The notes: generated from the letters alone by a model not told the origin. Numbered from the stretch's first letter, positions 1 through 12,129 are shown. The stretch is DNA of 64,000 bases from Pseudisothecium myosuroides (GCA_951799445.1 OX637293.1:5146001-5210000), one strand, 5' to 3'. Numbers and translations are program-made.

Positions 1-1893
1 AACCCTGGACCTGGATCCTATAACCCTGATGTCCATAATTGTATACCTGCATTTAGCATTGCAAAACGACTTGATGCTTCAAAGTCGGATATGGGACCTG
101 GTCCAGGAGCATATAATCCAGATGTGCACAATTGCATTCCAGCATTTAGTTTGGCCAAAAGAATTGATTTGAGCCATTTGGACACTAATCCTGGGCCTGG
201 AGCATATAATGTAGATAATAATGAACGAGGTCCAGCATATAGCCTTGCAAAAAGATACCGAGATGAAGCATTGGAAGTTGGACCTGGACCTGGAGAATAT
301 GATGTAAAGGATCATTCATGTGTACCACATTATTCCATAGCTGGAAGACTTGGACAACCACTTGCAGTTGATAATCCTGGGCCTGGAGCTTATAATCCTA
401 AAGATCGACCAGGAAGTCCTTGTTATAGCATTGCTACAAGATTCAAGGTACAACCTTTAGATAAAAATCCAGGTCCAGGAGCATACAATCCTAAAGTTCA
501 TTCATGTATACCACATTATTCTATTGCAGGACGAGGTGCTGATTTAGTAGCAGACAAAAATCCTGGACCTGGATCTTATTCTCCGGAAGCACATAATTGC
601 ATACCTGCATTTAGCATGGCCAAACGTTTAGATGCAACAAAACCAGACCTTGGGCCTGGCCCTGGGGCATATAGTCCTGATGTTCACAATTGCATCCCAG
701 CTTTTAGTATTGCTAAGCGGTTCGATGCTCATATAGCAGAGCAAGGACCCGGTCCGGGTGCTTATGATTTGGACCAAGGAAACAATCAACCCTCTTTTTC
801 TATTGCAATGAGATTAGGAGGCGGTTCGAGTGAAGATGGACCTGGACCTGGAACATACAGTCCTGTGGACCATTCTTGTGTACCTCATTACTCTATAGCT
901 GGAAGGTTGAAGTATTATTCAAAAGAAGATATGCCTGGACCTGGAGCATATAATCCTAATGTCCATAATTGTATACCACATTATTCCATAGCGGGAAGGT
1001 TTCCAGCACAACCTGCAGATAAAAATCCAGGTCCTGGAGCTTACAACCCCAAAGTCCATTCATGTGTGCCAAAATGGTCTATTGCCGGACGGGGTGCAAA
1101 TTTAGTTATGGACAAAAATCCAGGTCCTGGAGCCTACAATCCTGATGTCCACAATTGCATTCTTGCATTTAGCATTGCCAAACGACTTGATGATACAAAA
1201 GCAGATTTAGGACCTGGACCTGGTGCATATAATCCAGATGTTCACAATTGCATCCCAGCATTTAGTATGGCAAAACGACTTGGAGAACCACTTGCTGCTG
1301 ATAATCCTGGACCTGGTGCATATGATTTAAATCGCGAGAATAATCAACCTTCATTTTCACTTGCAAAGAGATTATCTGGTGGTTCATCTTTTATAGGACC
1401 AGGACCTGGTGAATACAATGTCAAAGACCATTCATGTGTGCCACATTATTCTATAGCTGGAAGATTGGGACAACCTTTGGCAGCAAACAACCCAGGACCC
1501 GGGGCTTATAGTCCTAATGTCCACAATTGTGTGCCCCATTTCAGCATTGCTGCTAGGAATGACATTCCTTTAGAGAATAAAAATCCGGGCCCTGGAGCTT
1601 ATAATCCAGTTAAAAAATCAAGAGCACCAAAATATAGTCTAGCTCCTAGAGGTCGTGACTTCCATGGAGATAAGAATCCAGGTCCTGGTACATATAATCC
1701 TGATGTTCATAATTGCATTCCTTCATATTCAATTGCAAAGAGATTGGATTCAAAAGGACAAGATCAATCACCAGGTCCAGCTCATTATAATATTTCTAGA
1801 AAGATTCTTGGTCCGGCATTTACTATTCAAGCTAGGCATAGTCGGAAACGGCCTATACAAAAACCACGTGGAAATGAAGGGGAATGTAGTTAG
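1..1893 (+). CDS. Sperm-tail PG-rich (SHIPPO/STPG) repeat protein, 5' end outside window
   Basis: The reading frame is open from base 1 to a TAG at 1891-1893, so the start lies upstream. About 630 residues are visible, made of 20 tandem repeats of 31-32 residues. Each has the form (N/G)PGPG(A/S/E/T)Y, then a variable stretch such as HNCIPAFS, then (I/L/M)A(K/G)R. The last repeat is degenerate (SPGPAHY) and is followed by a short basic tail. PGPG(x)Y repeats are the hallmark of the SHIPPO/STPGR family (ODF3 and relatives), which are associated with flagellar or ciliary microtubules. In plants such genes fit sperm flagella; this role is inferred. Nearly 1.9 kb carries no intron. Codons are strongly A/T-ending. 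The repeats have a higher-order period of six, described in the findings. Family call is secure; which member is not. Confidence 0.9.
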   Translation, partial: NPGPGSYNPDVHNCIPAFSIAKRLDASKSDMGPGPGAYNPDVHNCIPAFSLAKRIDLSHLDTNPGPGAYNVDNNERGPAYSLAKRYRDEALEVGPGPGEYDVKDHSCVPHYSIAGRLGQPLAVDNPGPGAYNPKDRPGSPCYSIATRFKVQPLDKNPGPGAYNPKVHSCIPHYSIAGRGADLVADKNPGPGSYSPEAHNCIPAFSMAKRLDATKPDLGPGPGAYSPDVHNCIPAFSIAKRFDAHIAEQGPGPGAYDLDQGNNQPSFSIAMRLGGGSSEDGPGPGTYSPVDHSCVPHYSIAGRLKYYSKEDMPGPGAYNPNVHNCIPHYSIAGRFPAQPADKNPGPGAYNPKVHSCVPKWSIAGRGANLVMDKNPGPGAYNPDVHNCILAFSIAKRLDDTKADLGPGPGAYNPDVHNCIPAFSMAKRLGEPLAADNPGPGAYDLNRENNQPSFSLAKRLSGGSSFIGPGPGEYNVKDHSCVPHYSIAGRLGQPLAANNPGPGAYSPNVHNCVPHFSIAARNDIPLENKNPGPGAYNPVKKSRAPKYSLAPRGRDFHGDKNPGPGTYNPDVHNCIPSYSIAKRLDSKGQDQSPGPAHYNISRKILGPAFTIQARHSRKRPIQKPRGNEGECS

Positions 1894-2550
1894 GAGGAGG
1901 TTAAGTGTGAAATATTTATTTTGTAGGACATAAGGTAGTAGTATGTATTTTGGACACTTTTAGAATTGCATTTGATCATGCAATGGAAAACTTCACAAAG
2001 TGTTATAAAATTGAAAAGCATGATCTAAGAATTGCAAAATTCATTAAGAAAGCCTAGCAAGTAGCAACAGCATGAATTAACCATAATGCATTAAAACATG
2101 AGTATCTATAATGCCCATTTGTTTACTTAGTGCATACATATCCATTCTTCTATTCTTTTTATGTAGTTATCTAAAGACTACCAAGCAATTGAAGAAAGTA
2201 AAGCAAGAATATGATGCGAGTATAGATGCACATGGTTGCATATAATTGATATGAATGATTGTAAAATTGAGTATGATTAATACAATATCAATGTTGTATT
2301 CTAGCATTTGTAAATAGAATAGGTGCAATACTACAATTTTTAAAAAATATCGTAATTGGAACCTAATGCATGGAAATCAAAATATCCATTCAATTTTTTT
2401 AATAAGTACAAATGTTTTTAGGAATATTAACCAAATATTGTTTATAGAATGCTAGTGGATTGGTGGATGTAGTAAAAATAATGGATATGAGAAAAACACA
2501 AATTTAAAAAGGCAATATCATCAAAATACATGAATAAGATTTTGAGGTGT

Positions 2551-3478
2551 TTAACTTTAAAATCCCGAGGCCTTTTTTCATCAAATTCCACTCAAAATTA
2601 CTATATTCCAATTGCCAAATGCAAAAACTTTAGAAATTGTTTTTTTCCACATATCTAACTACAGGATCTTAAATTAGATTGGTATAAAAATGTGTAGAAG
2701 AAATATCAAAACCTTTGACCAAGTTGCAAGATATTTGCATTTGAAGTGAAGAAAACCATTATTTTTTGCACCTTGCCTGCCTATATTTTAAAGCTTTGAA
2801 TCTTCTTAGCTTAAAATTTTTGCACTATACATGTTGAATTTTAAAAAAAAAAACTATATTAAAGAATCGACTTGAAAGTCTAGAATTAAAAAAAAAAACA
2901 AAACAAGAACTTGATTTTCATTCTTTAAAAACTTGTTGAATAAAAGTAGGTTAGAGATTGAACAAAAAATAAATTGTTAATAGCTCTATTGAAATACAAT
3001 AATTTAAATAGTGAATTTGTTCTATTATGCAAAGTTAACTACGCAATATAATTTTTTTTGAAAAATTGTGAAAATTTCATTAAAAAATGAAATAATATAA
3101 ATTATTTTTTCAAGAAGATGCTTAGATTGTCCAAAAAACAAGATTGTCTATAACTTTTTCATCACTAGTCCAAATAGAATGAATAAAATCTTTCCATGTA
3201 GACAAGAATATTTTCTATGATAAACAAAATTTTGAATTTTGAATTTTGAATTTTTGTGATTTTTTTTGTACTACCTGAAAAAAATTATTTTAGGCTTAGG
3301 GTGGCAAAACTTTTGCTTTCAGGCACTGATTGAAATAAAAAATTATATTATCCAAAAGTTGATGTGTTTTTCTATCTTCCAAATTTTTTTCAAAAATCAC
3401 AATTAATAATTGAAACCATAGGAGCCTACCCAAAATCCATTTTGTCCCTCAAGGGAACAATGGGACTTTAGGGGTTAA
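2551..3478 (+). mobile_element. TTAA-ended non-autonomous element, copy 1
   Basis: The right end is GGGACTTTAGGGGTTAA (TTAA at 3475-3478). The left end, TTAACTTTAAAATCCCGAG, has drifted. The interior aligns by eye with the copy at 60836-61765: both share an 'aggatctt...' block, an 'atttgacc' block and a 'gagcct(a/g)cccaaaatcc' block close to the right end. Length 928 bp, no coding capacity. Family membership is clear from internal similarity; the left boundary is less certain. Confidence 0.65.
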
Positions 3479-4240
3479 ATTACCTTCTAGTCAATTGCAA
3501 CAAATGTCTCTTGAAATACACAACCAATATTTCAAACATTAAGGTAGTTGAGTCCAAGATTGAATTCAAATCATAGATTAATAGAAACTTAGAAAAGTAT
3601 CAAGATATAAATGAGAGATTTTTTAATGATCCATGAAGAAAGGTACCGTACGTAAAGGTTTGATTCGGCACCTGAGTGCCGGAAAACTTTACTTTTGGTA
3701 CGTAGATGGGATTGGCAGGTGGTATATTCTAGGATATTCCAGAAATTCACTTGTAATCTTCCAAAAATTTCACTTATAATATTTTCAAAAATTCAGGCAT
3801 CCCAAAAAATACTTAATTTATGCCCGAATCTGACCTTCACATAGGGTAACTCCAACTTCAACTTCTTACTTGGTTGATCCATTAAGAAAAATACTCTCAA
3901 ATAGTAAAAAATCATTAGCATCAATAATAGACAATCACCATTACATATATCATGTAAAAAATTGGACATCAACAACAATGGAAACAATCACTTCAAGCAA
4001 TGCCTCTGTTGTAGACAAACAACATCATTGTATAATTTATAAGGTTGGAAATGAAGTTGAAGTAATTGGAACATATGCCATGAACAAGAAATAGCATTTC
4101 ATTTTGTTGTGCAGTTGCAACAAACAAGTTTCAAAAGCTTGGATGAAATTATATTTGAAAAAACAGTGTTGTTAGATCCAAATTAGTCTAATCAATAAAA
4201 ACTTCAACAATTGCATAAAACAATGTTAAATTTTGTGATG

Positions 4241-5149
4241 TTAACCCCTAAAGGACCAAGGGGACCACTTTGGGCTTTTTGAGAACTTGGGCAAGCTCTA
4301 TTGACTTTATAATTTGGAATTTTTGCATGAAATTTTTAGGATGGATGCTACTCATCATAATCTACATGTGAAGCTTTGTTTCATTTCATTCCAATAAGTA
4401 ATGCAAAAGTTAGAAGGTTTTTTTCAATTTCAATGTCAAACCAGGCAACAAAAAACATATTCTAAAAAAATAAAAAAACATTTTCTTGGAATTGCGTAGA
4501 TTGATACCTACTCAAAAAAAATTGAACCACTCAATTCTGAATAATGAGGTAAGAGTTACGAGGAGTTTTATTTTGCGGGCAATGAAGGTAGAAAAAACAT
4601 ATAAAGTCATCTTTTGCTCTCAATTTTGAAAATTTTCAAATGAAAATGAAAATAAAATATACTACTTGTCTGCTGGAGCATTCTTACAATTGGAATTAAC
4701 AATTTTCAAATTCTTCCAAAAATTATTAGCATATTAGTTTTATCTTTCATTCAGTAATACCTTTCACTTTACAATTTTTTACAAATGAATACAAAAAAAA
4801 TTTGGTTAAATTTTTATATATGTTTTCAACCCATTTTCAAATATATTATCTAAAGTTCACAAGTAATAGGACACACATGTTTTTTTTCTAAAAATGTTGA
4901 AAGACAAAACTTCAACTTTTGGAAGGACTAAAAAAGCCTATATTTTGAAGTTTAGGCACATTGATCTTGCAATTGGTGGGGATATTCATTCTAAAATTCT
5001 GGGACAATGTACTTGTGCAAATTAACCAAAGGATCCTACGATTGAATTTGTTAAAAAATAAATATCGATGACAATTTTGACTTTGCTTTGGGAAAGAGTA
5101 TTTTGAAGCAGTTTTGGGCCTCTAAACACGTTGGCCCTTTAGGGGTTAA
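4241..5149 (-). mobile_element. TTAA-ended non-autonomous element, copy 2 (reverse orientation)
   Basis: Begins TTAACCCCTAAAGGACCAAG and ends GGCCCTTTAGGGGTTAA, an inverted repeat including the TTAA. The order of internal blocks is reversed relative to copies 1 and 7: the 'gggcaagctc' block lies next to the left end. Length 909 bp, no open frame of note. Confidence 0.75.
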
Positions 5150-5541
5150 CAAACTTAAATGATGTGGAGTTGGAGTTTTTTAGAATCATAGATGAAACCA
5201 TAGCACTTGATGGTTTGGAAAATGGTGGAGATAACATAGAAAGTACCATGCCAAAATACATGTATGCATCTTTGCCATTAGGTGAGTATCAAATGAATAT
5301 ATTTTTACTAATACCAACAAAAGATAATTGAAGAATACAAAATGAACTCAAGCCTTGTAAAAAGTCAATACATATCAATAATCACATGTTTCTAAATGAT
5401 TCACTTTCCAACAAAATACAATGTTAGATAGAGCATCTAAGCATCCATTATGGCACCCAACAAAATCAAAGTGAAGATGAAGTTATAAGTTTTTTGGCCT
5501 TTTAGTTAGTTGTAAATTTGATTAAATAGATATAAAAAATT

Positions 5542-5723
5542 CACTAGTAGAAATCCACATTGAAGAAACCATTCTAAATGATGGTTTTGTATTTAAAATA
5601 ATTCAAATTTTTAAAAATTATGTTTTAAATAATGCAAATGAACACAATTGTGTTTAAAATAATGCAGATTTAACACAAAATCATCATCTAGAATGGTTTT
5701 TGTAATATAAATTTTTACTAGTG
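5542..5723. mobile_element. CACTA-type MITE, TSD ATT
   Basis: Begins CACTAGTAGAAATCC and ends with the inverted counterpart ...TTTTTACTAGTG. The terminal inverted repeats extend imperfectly for about 50 bp, including the pair CCATTCTA(A/G)ATGATG. Both flanks carry the 3-bp direct repeat ATT (5539-5541 and 5724-5726). A CACTA terminus with a 3-bp duplication is the signature of CACTA (En/Spm) elements. At 182 bp it is a non-autonomous deletion or MITE form. Confidence 0.8.
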
Positions 5724-6760
5724 ATTGAAGATTTGTTCCTCTTGAAGATTCTTTTGATTTTTTATTGCCCATGCAATTTAGGATCAAAAGATCATCACAA
5801 TTGATTTTGACCAATTACTAATAATGCAAAATTTAGCATGTTTAGTTTCTAATTTATTTTATGAGTGTAAAATTTTCATAAATTGAAGGACTTGTTCCGA
5901 ATGTAAAGCGTATATGTAATTCTACAGTTATAATAGCAATGTAAAAAGTTAGTCTATTAAATTTCAAAATAAAAATGTAATGTCTCACCACAATTATTAT
6001 AGCAACTTTCTTCATAAAAATCTACACCCTACTTTTTGTGATATTTTAAGCATGTTTTTAATTTATATAAATAGTGATGATCCAAATCTTCAAAAGATCA
6101 TAATATTTTTTTAATTAATTTCTTAAATGAAGAAGCTATGATATCAAGAAAATACACCAATCCTTTTCCAAGGAAAATTTACGAATTAAAATTAATTATA
6201 GATCAATAATATCCAATAAAATTTATATATATTTATGATGATTACAAAAGAAAACAACAATTATTAGCTAGGATGTTGAGGTTAACCCCAAGTTTTATGA
6301 TTGCAATTGTAATTGTAGATTATAATTGTAAAATGTACAATGCACTTGTGAAAAGGTTTTACTTATGGTTATTGTAATTAAATAGACTACTCAAAGAATT
6401 TCATCCATCAAAAAGCATAGTAAGTTCGTAAGGGTTTAAACCTTAAAGGCTCCTTTGATCCATATGAATACACACCTTAAATTTTTTTGTAAAATCTCCA
6501 TTATTTGCTAAAATAATACTTTGAATTCATTTTATATACAATATCAAGATATCAAGATCTATTTAAATACAATAATGTATCCAAATACAAAAATATTTAA
6601 ATATAGAATACAAATATTAATCTTCAAGGTCTATGGAGCACCTTATATGCACATGTACTATGTTTGACTCTTAGAATATGAATTATGTACTAACATATGG
6701 CAAAATATGCATTAATGGATTGACAATTCAAAAATTAACATCTTTTATTGGAATGTCATT

Positions 6761-7852
6761 CCAACCCCAAAGGACCAAGGTGTTTTTCAAAAGAAATTGT
6801 CAAAACCTATTATTTTTTGATACATTGACCAAATTTGAAAATTAAAAATTAAAAAAAAAATTCATCTACACAAAAGTGTAATAAACTAGTATAGAATCTT
6901 GTGGAAAAAGTTTCAAGTCATTTGACAACGTGGGTTGAAAGATTAATAAATGATGGCGAATTTCATAAAAATGGCACCAATCAGAATTTTAGCACTTTTA
7001 CAGTTCAGACTGTCCGGTCTAAAATCTATACTTGTTCTAGATGGTTTAAGATGCTTGGTCTAAAATCTATACCTGTCCTAACTGGTCAAAATGGCACGTG
7101 GAATACCACCATTTTAATAAAATTCCCTATAATGTTTGAAGTGAGAAAAAAACTTCTTTGATCCCTCTTGGAGCAAAACTTTTGCTCCTAATGAATTTTT
7201 GTCTCTTTACCATTGAATTGTAAATCTTGTTGGATTCACTCATGCAAAATTACAAAAGCAAATATGGAGTCTTACTATAAATCAACCTACAATGCAAAAA
7301 ATTTAAGTGAATTGGCAATACACTAGTCATTTTTTGATGTTTTTTGTGCAGTGGAATTTTTTTGTATTTGACATCTAATTGGTGAAAACTAAGAGACAAA
7401 CATTAGGAATATGTGATAAAATTTTCAAAAACCTTGAGATCTTGGACTTTAAGATAATAGCATTTGAAGTTAGAAGAAGAATTTTTTTTTTAAACTTGCC
7501 TTGAAAAGATTAATAGAGTTTTAACTCTCTTGGAATGAAATATTTGCACTTAATGTATTTTATTTTATTTTACAATTATACTCTATATCATGTTCATTAC
7601 CTACATGCCAAATTTCAGAAGTAGATGAGGAATTTTGCAAAGGATGCCCACATTGCCTAAATTGCCTTGATTTTTTTGAGCAACATAACTTTCGATCCGG
7701 ACATGGATCGAATTTTTTTAAATTCCCATGAAGGCTGTGAATTTTCTCTTCTTGTCAAAATTTTGAGAAAATCCACTAAAAATTGACTTCATATGACCCT
7801 ACCAAAGTTTTGAAGTGTCCATTGAATGAATACTTGGTCCTTTAGGGGTTAA
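6761..7852 (+). mobile_element. TTAA-ended non-autonomous element, copy 3
   Basis: The right end ACTTGGTCCTTTAGGGGTTAA is intact (TTAA at 7849-7852). The left end CCAACCCCAAAGGACCAAGG retains the terminal repeat but has lost the flanking TTAA. The interior contains the family's 'catttgac' and 'agatt' blocks. Length about 1,090 bp. The 86-residue open frame inside (6901-7161) is not conserved in the other copies and is not called. Confidence 0.7.
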
Positions 7853-8709
7853 TATCTAAACATTCTCATACTCAAATATGGCACCACTAACATTGAATAC
7901 ATGACCATTTTTTTGCTTCTAAGACATGTAGGAAGTATAATAAAGATCCAAATGGGAGTGCCATATGTCATTGGATCCGGATCACCATAAATACTAACTT
8001 TATTACATCTATATACCTCAATTCATGTATCTCTTATGTCAAATACACAAAAATGTCATGTTGCGTCCAAAATTGGATTTCTCGGACATATATTTAAGGG
8101 TTAAAAAGAAAATGCACGGCCAAAAAGTGCCTCAAAGACCTTTTATAAGACCTTTATATGGGTTAAGTTAGTGAGCACAGTTTCGTTGGATATATGCTAA
8201 CCGTAATTCGGTTGAAAGTCGTGTGGATTTTTTTAGTTATCTTGACAACCTCTTCATTTGGTCCTTGAAGGGACATCTTTGATTAAGCCTTAGTAAGTTT
8301 GATTTGGCTGTGGGTTGCCACACCAGCAGTCTTCTCCAGACAGTCAACTTGAGAGGAGCAGTCTTTCTAAGCATTTGAAGGCCAATTTGAGTTACATTTT
8401 CTGATTGAATTTTTTCAGAAATGAAGCAGCAATTGAATAATTTCTGAATTTCTGATTTTCTAAGAGCATTCTACTGGGCATTAATTCATGGATCAAATTC
8501 GTGGATGCATTTCAATTTGCTCTAATGCTCCACTCCTTATACGTGATAAATGATGCGTCCATCAAGATTGCGCTGGTTCAATGTCTTCTTCCTATTCATT
8601 CTACAACATGAATGCGTCATTTTTCCAGAAAACTTGAGGATTCCGGTTTTTGGCAACATAGTCGAAGTTTGGAAGCATCCCATGAGATTACCACAAATAC
8701 TAAGGAACA

Positions 8710-10355
8710 ATGTCTGACGAGGAAGAAAACGAAGCAACGGGGGTATCCCTTGAAACTCTATTACCTCGATATCTTACAACTGTGCACACATTCTGTGCGT
8801 TGTTCAAATCCAACAAATTACTGAAAAAGAGTAAAAATCAAATTCTGTAATCGTCAACGATAACATATGAGGAAGTTTACTTATGATTACAAATAAGTAA
8901 TGCAGCTCACTAGATTTGCCACCCAGTAATGCAGTTGAATGCTTAGACATAACTGCTGCTGTTCAATTTCAAGTTGAACCCTTCCTGCTTTTGTTCAATA
9001 AAAGGAGCCTTAGGTTGCATGTGACACTGCACAAAAGAAATATGTAAGATTTAAGGAGTATTTTCCATCCAAGAGTTCTGATTCGATTTTCTGGGTGGAC
9101 TCGTTTTCAGGAGTTTTCTTGGTCCGGGGAATTGGTAGATGGATGGATTCCATATGGCCCTGGAAAAGCAACTTATGCAAATGGAGACAGTTTTGAAGGG
9201 AACTATGATGATTCGAAACGAAATGGCAAGGGAAAGTATACATACAGTAATGGAGCTGAGTATGAAGGGAACTACTCTCAGAATCAAAAGACTGGATATG
9301 GTGTAATGAAGTACCCTGATCAGAGTGTCTACGACGGCAAGTTTCTGAGCCATCACTTCAATAGTCTGCGCATCCCTTTACTCAATAGCAACTGCAAGTC
9401 TCCGAGAGTTCAAACGCCGTCTGCAACAATGTCGTAAACTTCAAGTACCTTGTGCCTGCAGGTGCATGGCATCGGGATATGAAACACGGAGAAGGGAAGT
9501 ACACATACCCTAACCAGGATATATACAAGGGGGAATGGAAGAAAAACATTCGACATGGTACAGGGACTTACTTCTTTGCAATGAGCATGAGTCAAGTAAG
9601 CCCTCCTCCTAAATGTATTTCCTTGTCTTTCTTCTACGGAAATAGACAGCACTGCTGAACTAGGAAATTGTTTACTAGTTAATATTGAAGATTTTATGAA
9701 GGCAACCCAAAGCAGCATAATTAGGAAATGTGCACGTGAAAGTTTGTATCTTCGTTCTCTTAGAAAAAGGTTTATCCACTTCAGAAAACGAGAGAGGTCC
9801 ATTGAACTAGGATAGTATGATCATCAAAGCTGTCGTCTCTTGAAGTTGAAAGCAAATAAAACAATCACAATAAAACATTGAATCTGAAGACTTGACACTA
9901 TTTGCCATCCTCGCAGTAATCTATGAACTGTGATGTCCGTCATTGTCCTGTCAAAATCACTTACACAGTTCATTCTCCTCATTGAAATGTTTGTTAAACC
10001 ATTTTGCACGTGCATCAACTAAGCAAACCATCGATTTATGCAGTTCATAGGTACCTGGCTTGACGGAAACTATATTGCTGGGCAATGGGTCTTCCGGAAC
10101 GGCGATGTATATGAAGGGAGTTTCAAGAAGAACAGGCCTGAGGGTAAGGGCAAGTTTATGTTTAGTGCAAACAAGACCACAGTATACGGGAAATTCGCTG
10201 ACAAAAGATGGACTCAGGGAGATTGGATTCGCACACCAGCATGCGTGCTCGAAGCCAAGGAAGCTGTGCGCAAATTACCACCACCTCCGGTTTTCAATCC
10301 TGTCATGGATCGCTCCAGCCAGCCCTGTTTTGTGACTCCGATGAAGTTTATGTAA
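8710..10355 (+). CDS. RSPH1-like: RSPH1-like radial spoke head MORN-repeat protein
   Basis: Four exons give a phase-consistent 234-residue protein: 8710-8742, 9111-9336, 9462-9595 and 10044-10355. It starts MSDEEENEATG, an acidic leader like that of animal RSPH1. About six MORN repeats follow, e.g. GKATYANGDSFEGNY, GKYTYSNGAEYEGNY, GKYTYPNQDIYKGEW and a GTW(L)DG...VYEGSF block. The order and the TW-block match RSPH1, a radial-spoke-head component of motile 9+2 axonemes. MORN repeats also occur in other proteins, but the acidic start and repeat order favour RSPH1. Intron 2 begins GCAAGT (GC-AG, 9337-9461); the MORN frame is kept only with this junction. Together with the SHIPPO gene it points to flagellated sperm. 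It converges on the RING gene. Confidence 0.85.
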
Positions 10356-11322
10356 AGGAGCATCAGCGCACGTTATGGAGCCACTACCGTCCACGAACAG
10401 AGAGAAGACGTCTATTGAAAAATAATTGTCCACCAAAAGCATTGTAAAAAGTAACCACATTCTGACATGTTTAAACAGCAGAGGTCTAACTCTACAACAG
10501 AACCCTAGAAATCAGATGTTGTTCAGCATCACCACTAATACAGAATAACTCACTGGGTGAGCATGTCAATCCTCTCGAGAATGCAATTGGGAAGGTAACA
10601 TACTTTAGTCACCCTCGACGCCACCTAACTCACACAAAATTCACAAACGAACAATCGTGTAAATTGTAGTCACTCAGACGATGAATCATGTACACATTTT
10701 CTCCCACATTTTCTCCCTCATGTTGGACGCAAGCACGATGATGACAAAGCAAGCTTTCTACTACAACGTAACCTAGGAGAATTCAAAAGCTCAGTTTCTT
10801 CCACCAAAACCCTATGTTCATCAAATTTTGCAGCAGGAGAGCTGGGTCTGTTAGGAAAGAAAATTGTTGATAGAATACATATTTGAGTAAGCGAGTATTT
10901 GAATATATTGTATTTCCTACTTTTGAAAATCTTTCAATGTCCACTTGCTTCCTCCAAGATTTAAAACTTCGCAGTCACACTCCCTGATATAGAAATATAG
11001 AGTGCAGGTGAACAAATAGACCTCTCCAGAGTGCAGACGCATTGTATCCCAGTATTCCTCCATAATCAAGTCCAGTCCATTCAAGAAAGCAAAGCAAAGA
11101 GAAGACGGAAATTAGATGACGATAAAAATCCTCGTTCAGGAACCAAAACCATAATAGAAAGATCTCAATGTTTAACATTTTAAATGCTTTGTTCTTATGG
11201 CAAATAGAAGGAAGCGGAGCTTGACAACAAAATGCTCTCAGCTAATTCTATAATCAACAATGTGTACATTGGGTGGGAACACCTTGTTCAGCACGAACTT
11301 GGACGAAAGTAACTTCGTACTC
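10356..11322. other. Convergent intergenic spacer
   Basis: This lies between the stop codons of the RSPH1-like gene (+) and the RING gene (-), so it should hold both 3' UTRs. No repeat or additional coding motif was seen. Confidence 0.6.
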
Positions 11323-12129
11323 TCAGGACGCAATTGCGCGCACCAACCAATCTAAACTAGGATACGAAAAATACACCACCAGGAAGGATGGCACTGCAAA
11401 CAGTACAGTGATCAAGAAGTACAGAGCAAGCACCAGGGTGCTAATAGGCAGCACATACACTACAATAACCAGGAACAGCAGCACAAGAGGAATCCGCGCT
11501 GTGAACTGCAAAAACGACGCCACCACACGAGAGCCCGATCTCCGCCACCGCATTAAACTCCATCCACTACTCTCCGGTGCAACAAAACTCCCCCCTCTCG
11601 CCACGCTGCCTGATTGTCGTTGCTCGACTCCAAGGCTCGGACGCCGCGCCCGAGAAAATATCAACGCCAAAAGTCCAAGGGAGGGAGATCCCACAGCATC
11701 CTCAGAACCTACAGGAGGCCGACCAAGCTCGCCTTGCAAGCTCTCCACGATCCAAAGCAGGAAAAAATTCTTACACGGATACCTAAGTTGACCCTTCCAC
11801 TTGAATCGGAACGTCAGAAACTGGCACCACGGGCAACAGATGAAGAGCGGCAAGTGGAGAGGCAAGCCAGAGAGCTTCACTGTAGCCCATTCCAAGTTGA
11901 GCACACAGTTCTTGCAGAGCGAATGACCACACCACAAGACGTAAGGAGTATTCTCTCGGTCGTTGAAGCACTCCCAGCACACCGGACATTCTAAACTCTC
12001 CTCCAAACTCCGGCTCCCTGCTCCTCCTCCTGCTCCTGCTCCCGTCCTCGGACTTGTTGAAGCTTTCTGATCGTTTTGGCACGCACAAGGCTCCATCGAT
12101 CCTGTGCTTCTTCCAAATCTTCGAGACAT
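11323..12129 (-). CDS. Membrane-anchored RING-HC E3 ubiquitin ligase
   Basis: A single-exon frame of 268 residues. A C3HC4 RING is visible: C48-x2-C51, C67-x-H69, C72-x2-C75, and C99-P-W-C102. It sits after an Ala/Gly-rich, probably disordered N-terminus. Residues from about 210 to 255 form two closely spaced hydrophobic segments (IPLVLLFLVIVVYV and ALYFLITVLFAVPSFLVVYF), predicting a hairpin membrane anchor near the C-terminus. RING domains recruit E2 enzymes, so the likely role is ubiquitination at an endomembrane; the substrate is unknown. The first ATG (12129) is used; another in-frame ATG lies 11 codons later. The spacing between the fourth and last Cys pairs (23 residues) is on the long side. 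Confidence 0.8.
   Translation of the reverse strand: MSRRFGRSTGSMEPCACQNDQKASTSPRTGAGAGGGAGSRSLEESLECPVCWECFNDRENTPYVLWCGHSLCKNCVLNLEWATVKLSGLPLHLPLFICCPWCQFLTFRFKWKGQLRYPCKNFFLLWIVESLQGELGRPPVGSEDAVGSPSLGLLALIFSRARRPSLGVEQRQSGSVARGGSFVAPESSGWSLMRWRRSGSRVVASFLQFTARIPLVLLFLVIVVYVLPISTLVLALYFLITVLFAVPSFLVVYFSYPSLDWLVRAIAS

Larger units (their letters stand above)
1894..8709. other. AT-rich intergenic region with DNA elements
   Basis: No gene recognised in about 6.8 kb. It holds three members of the TTAA-ended element family, one CACTA-type MITE and otherwise unstructured AT-rich DNA. The short open frames here show no conserved motif. The last 400 bases or so, less AT-rich, probably include the promoter and 5' UTR of the RSPH1-like gene that starts at 8710. 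Confidence 0.6.

Noticed and set aside
11273..11994. Long plus-strand frames of 172 and 126 codons.
   Set aside because: They are antisense shadows of the RING gene, whose Cys/His pattern identifies the real strand.
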